Of a stretch of DNA of 43,419 bases, positions 23,423 through 36,480 are shown one piece after another. The stretch is from Mesaphorura yosii (Eukaryota > Arthropoda > Collembola > Poduromorpha > Tullbergiidae). The stretch is taken from the NCBI GenBank assembly GCA_009869945.1, contig WIXG01000524.1:1-43419 (forward strand). Reading direction: 5' to 3'. Made by a program: the position numbers and the translations under genes. The notes below the pieces were generated by a model. That model made no database searches. It had not been told where the DNA came from and saw nothing but the letters and a program-made list of their open reading frames with translations. Every line of letters starts with the position of its first letter. Positions within the stretch are counted from its first letter, which is position 1.

Positions 23423-25883
23423 AAATAATGTCCGGAATTTGAGTTCAATGTCTCCTGCTCCATGTCCTCGAGATAAAAAGTCAATGCTTTCAATATAAAT
23501 TTTGTCCTTGTTTATTATTGTCCATATTTTTCAAAATCGCGAGCTCATACATAATAATACTGTACATGTTATAGAAGCTTGGTCTTTGAAGTAATGCGCG
23601 ATAAAATATTGCCACTGTGGGAACAGGAAAATAGTTTACACGTGTGAAATGAAGGCGTTGTGGACATAATTCAATGTATCAAGCATTGAAAAACAAAAAC
23701 ATAATACATAATTCATGGTGTGATGGACGCTTGGAAATGGGAACTGTGTCACCTCAGAGGACCACAGCTCAGAGTCAGTGTGAACCGCAAATACAAAGTA
23801 CAGAAGAGTATTGTCAATGCTCAGGGTAAGTTTGCCGCAACTTCGTTGGCGTTTGGCGTGTGCCCGCCCAGCTGCGGCGTAGTCACGGTGGCCATGACTT
23901 GTTCTGCTGGCCAACTTGACCTCTTTATCCGGTTGTATCTTATGTGATACTGCCCTGCTGGAATGCATGCCGAGTCCAAAGTCGATGCTAGCATGCGGCA
24001 TGTCGCATGGCCTAATTGATTAATTCTAGCTTTTAGCAGCCCAGTTCCAGCCTAAGCTAGGGCGTTGTATCGTGCAGTTATCTGTCACGCTCGTACTGCC
24101 AGCCTGCAGTTATTTTTCAACTTTTGTCAACACGATTATCAATTATCTTTATGGCGAAGCAATATCCTGTACCCTTCTATTCTCGAGTCTTAGCCAAACC
24201 CAAGCCAGATGAGCCGCAATTACGCTAATGAAACAAAATGAAATTTCTACCATTCAGGTTTTTCGGTGTTTGTACGACCTTCACCCGGATTGCATTGAGA
24301 ACTAGTCCCAGTTCACTTGTACTGCTGTAATGCTTTAGAAGCATTGTCCTAAAAGTCCCATCTCAAATTGCAAGCAGCTAGCAGCTTCGGAATACGTTCG
24401 TGTTAGCACCTAAGAAGTATACTTGACTGGAGAGCATGTTGGCGAGCAAAGCAAATATTTGATGTTGTGTGTCTAAAGTATCTATAAACCTGGAGACATT
24501 CCATCTTACCACGTCTGATGTTTGACTCCTAAAATAAAATGCAATAGAAAGTAATTGCTTGTTCTTGGTTAGCTTGGTGTACGCACTTGTGAAGATTTTA
24601 GCCGTGAGCTTTAAAGCAAACTTCCACATCCAATTAAGCCAAGAATGGACACGAGGACGCGGCATGACCAAACCCAAAGCATAGTGTAATCACAAGATAC
24701 ACACTGCGGTGGTCGCACACGTCTCCAAAAGAGAAAAGAGATATTGCCCGGAGTGCCTTGGAGTCATGCACTTCCGACATGATCAAAAGTACATAAAAAG
24801 TTTATTTTAGCCTTAACATTCCAAGATCCATCTTGCCATACTTATTCGGACGAGAACTTGCGAGCCTTGAACGGACTAGGCTAATTTCCCTTTCCTTCGC
24901 CCGCACTATAAATGCCTGCCAATTTATCATATTTGGAAACCATTTCCAGGTATTGTATTAAAAAGATCGCGAGTGAGTCCTCGATAGTGATGGAAATTAA
25001 CTGAATCCCAGAAATGGGATTATCTGGATTTCGTATATGAACCTCAGTTCAAAGAGCACGAAAGAACAAGAGCAATGTGAGCCACGTTAGGCGGAAACAG
25101 GAAAGCGTGGGATTCGAATGTTCCATTAAATACCAGAAATAGGAATGGGAGCAGCATCAGCATCCCGCTTTCTTTACATGGAAATTTGAATGCATTGTTT
25201 GTATTTGCGTAAGGTTGGAGTCCGATTTCTAATGATGTCGATGTCTTCTTGATGCAATAGGAAATTCCATGCTTTGAATTCAACACAGCTGTTATTATAA
25301 CAAGTTGTAGGAGGAGGATTGTGATTCGATCTAGACGGAAGATTTGTGGGAATCGTTTGTATGAATAAATGCGCCTGATTAAGCGTTAAATGTCATGGAA
25401 TTCCGCCGCTATCACAGTGCTGACGTGCGATCGCTGGCGGAATTACGCCTTAGCGTAGTAGGAATTGGCAAGAGTCTGGACCGAGCGTCCGAAGAATTGT
25501 GCGTCTCAGTGGCTGCTGGAGCTGAAAAAAATACACAGTTTGGTCTATGGATTACTTTTAATACCTGGTGGATTTTGTTTTTGCAATGCTTAATATTTTA
25601 CAAGCAAAGAGTTGAAAATGTTATTAAGCACTTGAACTTTTGTCCGAGCAGCTCTGACCCCTTTGGCATAAATTCTAAAAATACTCACTCGTGCGGTCGT
25701 GCGCCTGCCTGCCTTAATAATTAAGTGGCATGTGCGTCTCAAATCTCATTCTCGCTCCAGTTCGCGACCAACAATACGTTAAAGATTTACGACATCACGA
25801 GATATTATTAATGACGACGCTGAAGGTATTTTGTATGACTACTTATAGAACATGGATTAGCAACTAATTCGCTCGTGCCATGA
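23423..25883. other. Intergenic, no convincing gene
   Basis: A minus-strand frame at 24378-24677 contains a possible acceptor (TTTTATTTTAG) but no recognisable family. A plus-strand frame at 25395-25724 starts in G+C-richer DNA and is also unrecognised. I do not call either a gene. Confidence 0.45.
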
Positions 25884-26117
25884 TTGACAGGTCAATTAAT
25901 TCCCACATACTCAATGACGACGAACGGAGACGACCTTCTACGACGAATCGGCGCGTCGTAGTAGCCTCGTGCGACCAACGCATCATAGATCGCGATTGTA
26001 TCAAATTCCTTACTCCATACGAGCAAACAAAGACACAAGCGTCGATCTTTGAATGGGCTACGAAGTAGCGACGCGTACGCGTGTTTGATTCAGACAAACT
26101 TATAATTGACCTGTCAA
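25884..26117. mobile_element. MITE-like element, 234 bp with 15-bp terminal inverted repeats
   Basis: TTGACAGGTCAATTA at 25884-25898 is exactly repeated in inverted orientation as TAATTGACCTGTCAA at 26103-26117. The interior is richer in CpG than its surroundings and full of short palindromes: CTACGACG/CGTCGTAG at 25938-25961, GCTACGAAGTAGC at 26057-26069, and ACGCGTACGCGT at 26071-26082. The size, terminal repeats and lack of coding capacity fit a miniature inverted-repeat transposable element. No clear target-site duplication flanks it, so the family is unknown. Confidence 0.55.
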
Positions 26118-27032
26118 ACGCTGTTTATTTACCTCTTGTCAACTTGATATTTACGACTCGTTGCACCGTGTCGAGAAATTCGTAGTTAAAAGTTGCCAGT
26201 CGCTTCTTTGTTGCTCACCCACACAATCTCTGAGTCAGCTCCCACCTATTACAATAAATTCTCAGGAATTGTTGCGGGCAATTTTCGTAAGATACGTCGT
26301 AGTTTATTTCGATTTAAATGGTAATGGCACACGCAAAGCGCCATGAGCATGGTTACAGATTGGCGCTGTGTTTCGCGTCAACAGCCGTATGATTCTGTGA
26401 TTGACCTTTTATGGCGCATCATCGGTAAAATATCGTCTGGACATTTACGCGAAATGCGCATATGCGCTCGCATCATCCGCGTCAGAGCAGTAGTCTTTGC
26501 TTTGAAGTTTGTGGATGTTTAATCTCATTTCGGCGCATTGCCACCCAAATCGATGTGGAACGCGGCCATTGGAGCTGTGCATAGTTGACGTAATGTCCCA
26601 TTTTATGTTTTGGGAACCGTTTACACTTCGCTGCGGACTCTATTCCTTCCTTGTTGCATGACGTTCAACGCAGAATTGGATTTAAATTAGAAAGGTAATC
26701 TCCAAAAGTGCCAACGAGGCAATGACGAAAGATCGGCGAACTTCAGCTGCACTCTACAAGCTGTAAAACCAAAGCGTGAAAGTCAGTATCTACGTACAAA
26801 ACTTCACAGGCTGACGTCATTTTGGCAAGTAGGAACCGCTTTTAAATAGAACCGTTCTAGCGTGCAGACGAAAGAAAGGTGACAAAAGATAACGACTGTG
26901 ATGTGCGACGGACGATGATTCGAATAAGAGCACGTTCGACGTGGACAAATGATGCTGATTTTGCATTAGCTTGTGCAATACATAAGTAAAACGTAAGAAA
27001 GTTTGCAAACCGCCGAGTGGCGAGGACAAAAG
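26118..27032. other. Intergenic, no convincing gene
   Basis: No gene or repeat could be supported in this stretch. Open frames at 26817-27044 and 26857-27078 on the minus strand overlap each other and lack motifs. Confidence 0.5.
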
Positions 27033-27065
27033 GCACCACTGCACAGCACAGCTGTGCAGTGGTGC
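27033..27065. repeat. Strong perfect hairpin, 14-bp stem
   Basis: GCACCACTGCACAG at 27033-27046 pairs exactly with CTGTGCAGTGGTGC at 27052-27065 across the 5-base loop CACAG. The stem is G+C-rich and stable, but too short for a canonical microRNA precursor (about 22 paired bases or more). Confidence 0.7.
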
Positions 27066-30000
27066 AGTGGGCCAACACCAGAAGCTAAATTAACAAGTGC
27101 TAAAAATACTCGCGGATTTTCGTCAGCAGATACGTGACCACTTCAGCAAAATCAATTCTTCACTTTCTCCGAATTCTTGCCGTTATAAATTAGAGCAACT
27201 TTTGCTCGCTTTTATCCACTTTCTCCCTTCTTCTGAAAACAGACAGTTTAGGCCAACAGGCAGTCAGGTACGTAAATGCCATTAAGTCATAACACAGTCT
27301 AGAGTCTTATCGAACTCAAGTGTTACCGTTTCCGGCCGAGACGACTAACGAAAAATCTAAAAATAGCATTCACTTTTTCGCAGACTCTCGCCTCTCTCAC
27401 ATGCAATTTCTATTCCATGATCCAATTTACGGCCTGCGAGGAAAGTGAAAGCACACGCACAGCACAGACATTGGTATTCCAGTTCGGTCCATGACGTCAT
27501 GGTTTCCTGCTTTCACCATGGCACGGAATTCTCATTGTCCTACATTCCCCACACGTGTAATGCCTCCTGCCCTGCTTGTACGACACGCTACTGGAATTCA
27601 TTCAGAACTTCCAGGCTACGGAGTTCGATGCTCTTTCACATTTACAGCGGTGCGTGCATTGTGTAGTAAAAATGTACGCACACGCACCAAAGTCACTGCT
27701 TACGCACTTCTTGCTGCTTCACCGTGCGCTGGAGAAAGAACCGACTCGCAAGGCATCTTGTGCTTTTCTTCGCCTTGCTGAGTGCTCGTGTAGTGAAGGA
27801 TTCGGTTTTAGGTTTCTCTGGAGCCCACAGGTCACACGCATTTCTTATGACACGGCCTGCTTGTGGTTGGTGCGTACGCTAGACAACTACAAGTAGTATG
27901 AAGTCAACCATCATCAGTAGCTCAAGGAGTTCTCAATGAACTCAGCCAAGCAACTGGAAACCATTGTGTAAATGTTGGTAGGCAGAGAATTAGGTTGCAA
28001 AAACAATGACGTCAAACAATAGAAATACTCCTAACTCGCGGTACGTATGCACGTGAGCTAAACGCTGTAACACGGCACAAATTAGACTTTGGTGAACTCT
28101 TGGCCATATGCGTATTTTGGCCGACGCTTCAGTTAACTACTAAACTGGTACAAGATTTGAAGTGTACAGATTAACCGAAATTACAACTAAGCTTGTTTTG
28201 CATCTCCTGTTCAGGTAGATGGCCACGTTTTATGATGCATGGAGAAGGGAGATGGGGCGACCGGATGCAGACACGCGTGTCCTTAATGAATGGATGTTGA
28301 CTACAAATCTTCTGCCTTATCCTCTTACCAGGACCACGATCTCCAATTCAGTCTTCAGTAAGCTGGCTAGGCGCGTGACCTTAAGACAGTTCGTGAAGAT
28401 GAATGAAAAGGGATTATCTTTTCTCTTTTCAGTTTACTCGCTTCAGTTCGTACGTGGACTCATCTTCAAAACACAACATAAAAGACTGTCTGCCACTACA
28501 AAGCCGTAGTTTCCCTTTGAAAGAAAACGTGTGTCTCATACTCACATTACATATTCATGTTCTTAGTATAGATTGTAGATGTAGATGAATGAGGGCTTGT
28601 GGCCGAAGCCTGTCAAGTGTATCATATAAAATTCTTTCCATTTTGCGCCTCCGTCTCGAAAAATAACAAATGAGACAGCTCGACAGCTTCTTACATCGTA
28701 TCCTTCCCACACAAAGCTGTATCTTCCAGCGTTTCACGTAATTGGTTGCCGGCACGTGCAGTACAAAATCGAACTCCATGCAAGACAAGGAAAGGTTCTC
28801 CTTTTGACGTGCCTGACTTAACTAATTAAGCCTGTTATCAGTTCGTAAGTACTTGCTCACTTTTAGGTTCTTACCTCATTAGCAATTAGGGCGGTAGATG
28901 AAAGAGTTTCTGCATCGAAAATAATTTCGTGCACTGCAGCATGACATGACGGGCAATTTAAAAGTATTTTTAGCTTAGACAGGCAGGGCAGGCAATTGTG
29001 CTCTGCTGTAATTCAATAGCAGATGGCAACTTGCGATTACGCAAGCAATTGTAACTTATCATTACACTTATCTTTCTATAAATAGAGAATTTAGAATGGA
29101 GTAACGACAAAAGCAGTCTCATAATTTTTTCTGATGCTACTGAAAGTACCTCGGCAATTAGCGAGACTTGCGCACTCAATTCGAATCGTGCGTGTTATCT
29201 GTCATACCGTCATGCTTGCGTGCGATTCTTCACATGACACATGATTCTGTATCTGCATGAAGATATTTTTTGCGATCCCAATCCATTACCTGCTTCTCCT
29301 TTCAGGCTTTGCACGTCAGCAGTTTCGCTTAGGTGGTAAAACAAACCACGATAAATTGTCATTGTTGTATCCGTTAAAATTTCTAATCCTGGAAGCACTT
29401 TTTGCTTTTATGAATTGACGAAAGTATGACAATGTCTTTCTTAATATAGTGTCGATAAGAATAACTTTTGAAGCCAGAGACCTTGATAAATACATATTTT
29501 CAACTGAATTGTTCGCAGCAGCCACAACCGAGATGAAACTGAAAGAATACTACTTTTGTCTTCGAACTGGAATGCTTTAATCAATCGTGAATCCAGGGCA
29601 CATTAGATCAAAAGCATTAACTTGACCTCGAAAAGTTGAGCCATTAATATTTCTTCGAATCTTTTGAAAAGCCTTCGGTTCACATATTCTTTCTTGCGGT
29701 TCACTTTTCTAGTCCAAGGTCAGACGCTCGTATTCATATTCATATTTTTCGATGAAATTAACTTTCTCGGTCAGGTCGAGCCATTCATAAATTAATGGTT
29801 TTGCCTTGTCCCGGTGTGTCGTGAGCAATGAATGAGAACAAGAACTTTCTTTGTGCTCGAATCTTCATTTTGCATGCCATGGGCGATGGAGTCTGACTCG
29901 AGGCCCCACTCTACATTCCTCGGTTGTCATCATTTAAAATCAATTTATTACGAGTTGCGACCGCGAGTGAGCTCAGACTCAGGCTCAAGCACAGACTCCT

Positions 30001-33000
30001 TCAGCCGCTTCTTCCATCCGCGTGGCATTCCCAACACATGAATTAACAAAAGGAAGTAAAAGGAGCCAAAACTTTTGTGGCGAAATTAATTTAAAAAGTT
30101 TTACGGTCTGGCCTCCAGACATCGGCAACGCGAAATTGAAATCTAAAATAACTCCGGAGTCTACTGTTTAATTGGCCGTAAGAAACGTGCAAAGGACGTC
30201 ATTCGAGATTCTACACTTAAACTCCGTGGCATTTGCGGCAGGATGTAATCGTGATCAATGATAAGTTAGCACATAACATTTCCATGGTAAGTGGTGACAA
30301 TAAAATTAAGGCAATATGAGACGAAGAGATGTGGTCGCACTTGACGCTTGATTGAATTGAACTTGCACTCACTGCATAGAGGAGACCAGCACGAGATTGA
30401 CATTGACCCAGTTACATATGCGTTGAGTAAAGTTTCAAATTAAATTGCTTTCGAGTCGCCAATTTCTTCCAAATGCCAGTTGCTATAAAGGGCCTCGTAA
30501 CTTCAATTACATCGTAATGCAATTGTAAAATGAGAAACTCAAGGCGAATGATGTTCGTTTGAATGAACTTCAACTGGTGTCTAGAACACTGAACAGAGTT
30601 CATAATTCAGGAGAACCTCAAATCAAAGCTCATAAAATCATTTCCTCGTTTTTCCTTTGTCCGCGGTTCAGTTTGACTCATACGAGGTCACTTGCGAGCG
30701 TACATGTCAGCCAAATTGATTCACAGGTACAACAATGGCAGTTTGATGTGCGACTTGCATACGTTCGAGTCATTTGACGTACGAACAGCGTGAGTAAATC
30801 GGCATCACAAAGGAGTTCGCTGGCAAAGGTCGCCGAGTTTGTCGCTCTGCATTGACAATCTCTGTTCGCAACGCGGAAAAATACGCACCGACAGTCTTGA
30901 CGTTCGAGCCCAAAGTTCAAGGCCCGATTGTTGTTGTTGCCGACAGCCGCCGGTCCAAACGCTCATTTTTCTTTGATACGAGTACGCGAGAACACTCGAC
31001 TCGGCTCGTGAATGTATCCAACCCAATTTGTCAATACGAAATAAATAATTTCCTTCTATCGTCATTCCATTTGTGTTTGACCGCATACGAATTGAGTAAT
31101 GAGAACGTTAGCAGTTCGCGTCCGAAGTCGTATACAAATGAATATTCTTTTTTGCTGTCGTCGCCCGTCAGCACTTACGCAAATTAAATTCGGGACAACA
31201 ATTGGAAAAATACCCAGCTTGTTTTCTTGGCAAAGTTGATTCTTTTGTTTGACTTCTATCAGCTGTCTGCCCGAACCGGAAAAAAACAGAAAATACAGAT
31301 AGGTGCTTCCACGCCCCCGTAAATGAGCGTCAGTTAGCTCAGTGACACCCAGGCGGGTGCGGAGGACGAAAACTGATTGCTTGTTGTGCTAATTGCTTTC
31401 TTTTGCTGTACAAATATAAAAAACACGCTGATTTGATCATATAATTAGAAACTAATGTATATTTTTAATTTTGAGGCATGCAATTAGCGGAGTGCTGGTA
31501 AATAACTATTTTGATAAAATTATGAGCTTTAATCGTATTGTGTAGCGGCTAGCTTTCTTATTGACACAGGAAATGGAATTTGTTGTCAACACTAAACACT
31601 TTATTCTCCTTCGTGTAATTCGTACGTCCGCTTTTGTCCTTTGGTCCAAATTCGTCCTGGCGCGACGCAGTTGTTAAATTGATGTTTACATTCTTCTTGA
31701 ATTACATGCCAGACCAATTGTGGACAGATCGAATGATTCACTGGAAGCGAATGCTGGGAAGTCGTAAGACAATGAAAGATAAACACTCATGAGAATGAGA
31801 GACCGAGGATTCAGATTCGGAGTGGTTTATCTGCGGAGTATGAAAAGAATTACGACGCAGGAATTCAGGAACTCAGGCGTAATGCACTGCAACGGCGTGC
31901 GTAAGGTGACCCGATTCTCATCTCAAGTGGGTAAATACTGAAACTGGATGCGCAAGCCGCCAGTTGCGAAACTGGGTGAGAAGTTTACTATTACCATTGA
32001 GTAAATGTCTGAAATTAGAATCGCCGTTCCGCCCAGCACCATCTTAATCCAGTGAGGAACTGTGAGGATAAATTCGCAGTGTCGTCATCTTGCCGAGCGC
32101 AGACAGCGCCGACCTGATTGTATTGACATGACGTATTGAATATTTGAATTAGCAAACTTTCTGCAAGCAAGCAGAAGCAAAACTTTTTCTAGCGCGGACC
32201 AGCCGGAATGTAAACAGAAAACTCTCCGCCATCTTCACGCTCACACACAACTTGCTAATGGAAGAACAATAATAAACCCCCGCAATTCCCTAGCCCAATT
32301 GAGGATACCAGCATCTGCAATTGTGCTATTATTATAACTAGAATATGGAGCACGCAAAATGGAAATGGAAGTGAAGGGAGGGTGGCATGGCGTAGAGAAA
32401 GTGAGGAAATCCGTATTTGTACTTCCATTAAAGAGCCCACGTACGCGCCGCACCCGCAACGTTCAGGTTCATCTGTCAACTTGTTTGTTGGAGTTGACTG
32501 AAACTATTTTTATTCTGCATTGTGACCCACAATCAGATCGGTAAATACAGGAGAGTTTGTTGGTGATGCGATGCATTGTACGCACTGTCATAATGTAATA
32601 ACAGATAATTAAAGCAGGCGCAAACACCGGCAGCCGCGATTTCATTCATTTTCAAATGACAAAATGGAAGTGACTACCTTTTGCCTTTGCCTTGCCTCTG
32701 TTTGACTTGCATCGCAATGATTAACAAACACACAAGAATGTTCGCAATTTCTCCCACACGCTCAACATCCATGTGCCAGTCCACATTTAATTGTATGGAG
32801 CTTCAACAATAATTTTTGAAATTAAAAAAACCACAAATTATGACAAGCGTGGCATGCGATGCGTGGCTTTTGACGTTCGTGCCTTTAATTGCGTTACAAG
32901 CATCCACGTGCTGCGGTCGCTGAGTCGCTACGGGCTTAGGTTACAAGCCCCTTACTCACAGTTTTACAGACCAAAAGTCGGGCAGACCAGTGCGAGCGCT

Positions 33001-35097
33001 ATAGCGATTCACTGGATCTTCAGCAGAATCCAGATTATCGGCGTACCAGAGTGAAAGTCATTATGCAAATGAAGCAAAAGCGTGTGGATGCTTGCTGCAA
33101 TCCACACAAAACAAGTTCGTTTCGAACTTTCCCGTAAACAATGGAAGCTTTGTCTTCAAACGCACGCACGTAACACATTTTAATGAATGAGCTCACACTA
33201 AGAACTTCCAGTGACGAACGCTTGATGCAATTCAGCATGACACGCGTAAGCTTGAGCTCGGACGCATCAAGCAGATTCTAGTTTTCAGAAACAAGATTAA
33301 ATGATTAAAGCAGAGCCATTCAAAGCACTGAAAGTAGCTCCTGCATTTTTGCGCAGCTGGTCTGTCGTTGCTCCGGTTTGATGCTACTTTATTGTCATTC
33401 TGCTGTTTATCCAGTTTTCGAGTAGTGTGAGTTCTAGCTGGATTCCTTCCACTTACAGTACCGCGCAACCTCCTACTACTATCACGAATTCTGCCATTGA
33501 ACTTGGTGAAACCAGTTATGTTCAAGTGCAAGCCGGCTCAGACTGTGACAAGAGTCATGAGATACTGTGCTGTTGATAACAAGATTCTAGCGCGGAATTG
33601 TAATTTCTAATTTTGTGCTCTACTCGATTCGTGGCAGTCAGACCGTGGTCGTGATGGAGCGGAACAAATTGCTCAGCAGTTGACAGTTGACATTTCCCAC
33701 ATCCAACAACAGACAAGTTTGCATTACGCCTAATTTGGCTCTGCGACTTAACAAATTAAGACAGAAGGCCACAAGAAAGAGAAATACAGGCAACGATTTA
33801 ATCCAACTGACAAAAACAATTATGGCAGTGGCCACAGCCGTCGTGGCGAATGGAAAACCACAACTGAGAAGCTGAACATATGCTGCCATGAATTGCGTTC
33901 ATTTTTCTAAGAAGTCAAACTAATACACTAATGCATTCCGCAAAATCATAGCAGGCGTGTACTTTGTACCGATGTGGCTTAGATCTCTTTCATTCGTGGA
34001 GGCACGCGAAACTCGAAAACGTGCCCTGAATCTAGAACGTAGATCTTGAAACCAGAAATAACTGATAAGACATTGACACTATAAACTTGCGGCAAACTCG
34101 GCCGCTCGTGTAATTCAAGGCCTCTAAGCTATGGTTTTTAATGAATGATGAATTATCTCGCCTCTTGTCTTGTTTACTTTCAATCAGTGATACTTTGAAG
34201 TTAATAAGTTCACACGTGCACCGTGCTTGGTTCATTTGCCCACAGTTGGAAAGGCAGCAAAAGTTACGTTACTTGCATGAGAATTGAGAACCTTTAATTA
34301 AGTGAAGTAGTAGTTTGTTCAAATAATGTAATTAACTCGAAGAAAATTAAAGAAAGTTTCGAGTTGACTGATGGATATTAGACGACGAACTATTTCCAGT
34401 ATAGCTCATTTTGCCCTTTTGTTTCCACACTCACACTCGTGTATTACATGTTCAGACAAACTCATAGAATGTGGAAATGCTATATGAATATCTGGAGGAA
34501 ATGGAATATTTTTCACTCAACACTTCGTTGAAAAGGCAAATCCTTCAATTGAACTGTGAAAGTGGACATAAAAAGCAGGCTTTCTATCGTACAAGCAAGA
34601 CAAGCGCTACGAATAGTACGTCAGGGTTAATTAGGGTGAAGGCACGAGTTAGTGAAGAGGTTGAATTATAACACTTGAACTAAGAAGTCTAACTATTTTT
34701 ATTAATGGTTCAGTCGCAATTAAGGTTTAGGTTAATCTCGCACTCATCTCGATCCAATTCCAATGAACTCGGTCAGGCCAGTTCTACTGCTCAGTAATAG
34801 TTTTAATAAGTAGAGCCTCGTGCCCGTGAATAATATTAGACTAAAGGAAAGTATAAGCTAATGGAAAACTTAATCATACATACAGTTAATCATACATAGG
34901 AGCAGTTTTTCTTGGTTTGGAAGATGAATCTCAATAAAATCTTGAGGTTTGTTCTTATCTCCATTACACTATTTATCCGAAATTCAGCACGTGCCAAGGG
35001 CGAGGCAGTTAACCTGATAACCGCAAAAAATCTAGACTCTGAGAAGGAATTTTAAAAGTTATGTGTCTCGTTTAATGAGAATGCCTCCGCTGGGCGC
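27066..35097. other. Intergenic, no convincing gene
   Basis: This is 8 kb without a recognised gene. The most coding-like part is a CpG-rich stretch near 30,800-31,190, where a plus-strand frame stays open for about 130 codons (…FEPKVQGPIVVVADSRRSKR…). Minus-strand frames are open there too, there is no ATG start, and no family is recognised. A frame at 28219-28509 (MATFYDAWRREMGRPD…) begins with a true ATG but is otherwise unsupported. A small hairpin, GTGTGGAT/ATCCACAC, lies near 33,080-33,110. Confidence 0.45.
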
Positions 35098-35400
35098 TGA
35101 TTTCTGCTTTCTCGGACATATGACACAAGCTTCGATTTCTTCCAGTCGAAAATGCTCTTTCTATTCTTCACCGGAGCTCAGTGTCTGGTCGTTGGCAGTA
35201 AGCTGACAGGAAAAGCTGCTGCATGCCCTCATTTCTCAGAATGCCACTCAATTTCAAGAAATATAGCTCAGCTCACTGCTTAGGCTATCACTCAGTCGTG
35301 TCATTCATCGATGAAGATGCCGTAATGATTGAGCCAGCAGGAAGCTGACTTCCTTCTGCAGTGATCTTTTCAATGGAAAGAGATTGCCGACGACTCGATC
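35098..35400 (+). repeat. Diverged direct repeat, copy 1
   Basis: This segment is similar to 36177-36480, about 1.08 kb downstream. The best-conserved block is 35212-35268 against 36287-36343, with 50 of 57 positions identical and no gaps. Weaker similarity covers the 110 or so bases upstream (both start TGATTTCTG) and a GTGATCTTT block further downstream. Copy 1 contains a short open frame at 35152-35283 encoding 43 residues: a hydrophobic start (MLFLFFTGAQCLVVG) that could be a signal peptide, then KAAACPHFSECHSISRN. It could be the relic exon of a secreted protein or a bona fide small peptide gene. Confidence 0.55.
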
Positions 35401-36176
35401 ATACTTATCTGACAGATCTTCGGATGCAAGTGACACTGCGCACACGTGCAAGACATGGAGGTTGTGTTCCAAAAAAAACGTGTCAGGGTATTCGCTTCCT
35501 GAATGGGGAAAGGCTGAAGTTACAGCCGTGGGACCGCGGGCAAACCTTCCTGTTTCAATTTAAGGAAAAATGTGTTACTTCCTTATTCTCATTTCTCAAC
35601 TGAAAGTTGAACGATCTGCGGCTGGAGTTTGACTGAAATCAATATATTTTGGGGAGAATTTCGTGCTTAATGGCCGAACCAGAAAGATTACTTGCCAAAC
35701 CTCATGCACAAGCACAAGTAATAGTAATGTTTACGCAGTGGAAGAATGGAGTTTTATGTTTGGGCGACTCTCCGTGTCCAGAAAGGGTCATCGAAGTTTT
35801 GTAAAATTATACAGCGTTCAGGAATTCGGAAAACAGTTAGGCACAATTCTTCCCTTGATGGCAATGATGAGTTCTTTATCAGGTGACAGTCACTTATTGG
35901 ATTGAATAAGAGTAGCACAAACTTAGGCTGCCGGTTTTAGAAGTCTTTAGAGCTTAGAACCAGTATAAAGTAAAGCTTAAAAGTTGCACATGAAGAAATT
36001 CACTTTAAAATTTGATTGGTTCATGACTCCGACGACTCTGTGATCAAAGTCATATCGATGACAGGACAAACTACAAACGCGAAAAACACGTCCATGTAAA
36101 AGGAAGAAAAGTAGTCTGAGGCAAATCAAATCAAAACTCTTGCTCACAAATTAATTGGCTTGGGAGGAGGAAGAAG
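35401..36176. other. Spacer between the two direct repeats
   Basis: No gene is recognised. Plus-strand frames at 35361-35603 and 35663-35905 lack recognisable features. Confidence 0.45.
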
Positions 36177-36480
36177 TGATTTCTGGGATCTTTTCAATAA
36201 GATTGTCCTGCTTCTTAGAAACATGCTACGCTCATCCATTCCCTCTCTTGGGATGATTCATTGCGTTGGTAGTTTGAAATCCGTTGAAAGCTGTTGCATG
36301 TCCTCATTTCACAGAATGTCACTCAATTTCCAGAAATACAGCCAAGAACGTCAAGAAATCCAGCAATCCCACTCAACTAATTCGTTCATCTAATTAAGAG
36401 GATCTAATGCTAATGGCACTACCGCGCTGGTCTCCTTTGGGTAGTGATCTTTGAAGTGGAAGAAGGTTTTGGTCGCCGTT
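36177..36480 (+). repeat. Diverged direct repeat, copy 2
   Basis: This is the second copy of the 35.1 kb segment. The conserved block at 36287-36343 reads KAVACPHFTECHSISRNTA in the frame that matches copy 1. Upstream of it the same frame has a stop at 36275-36277, so the hydrophobic start of copy 1 is not preserved here. Downstream the frame runs to TAA at 36395-36397. If the segment was once coding, this copy is dead. Confidence 0.5.

Noticed and set aside
24378..24677. Minus-strand frame with an internal TTTTATTTTAG acceptor, considered as another chemoreceptor
   Set aside because: The sequence after the acceptor lacks the receptor tail motif and the frames do not give membrane segments.
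28219..28509. Plus-strand frame starting MATFYDAWRREMGRPD
   Set aside because: It has a plausible start but no family features or neighbouring exons, so it is not called as a gene.
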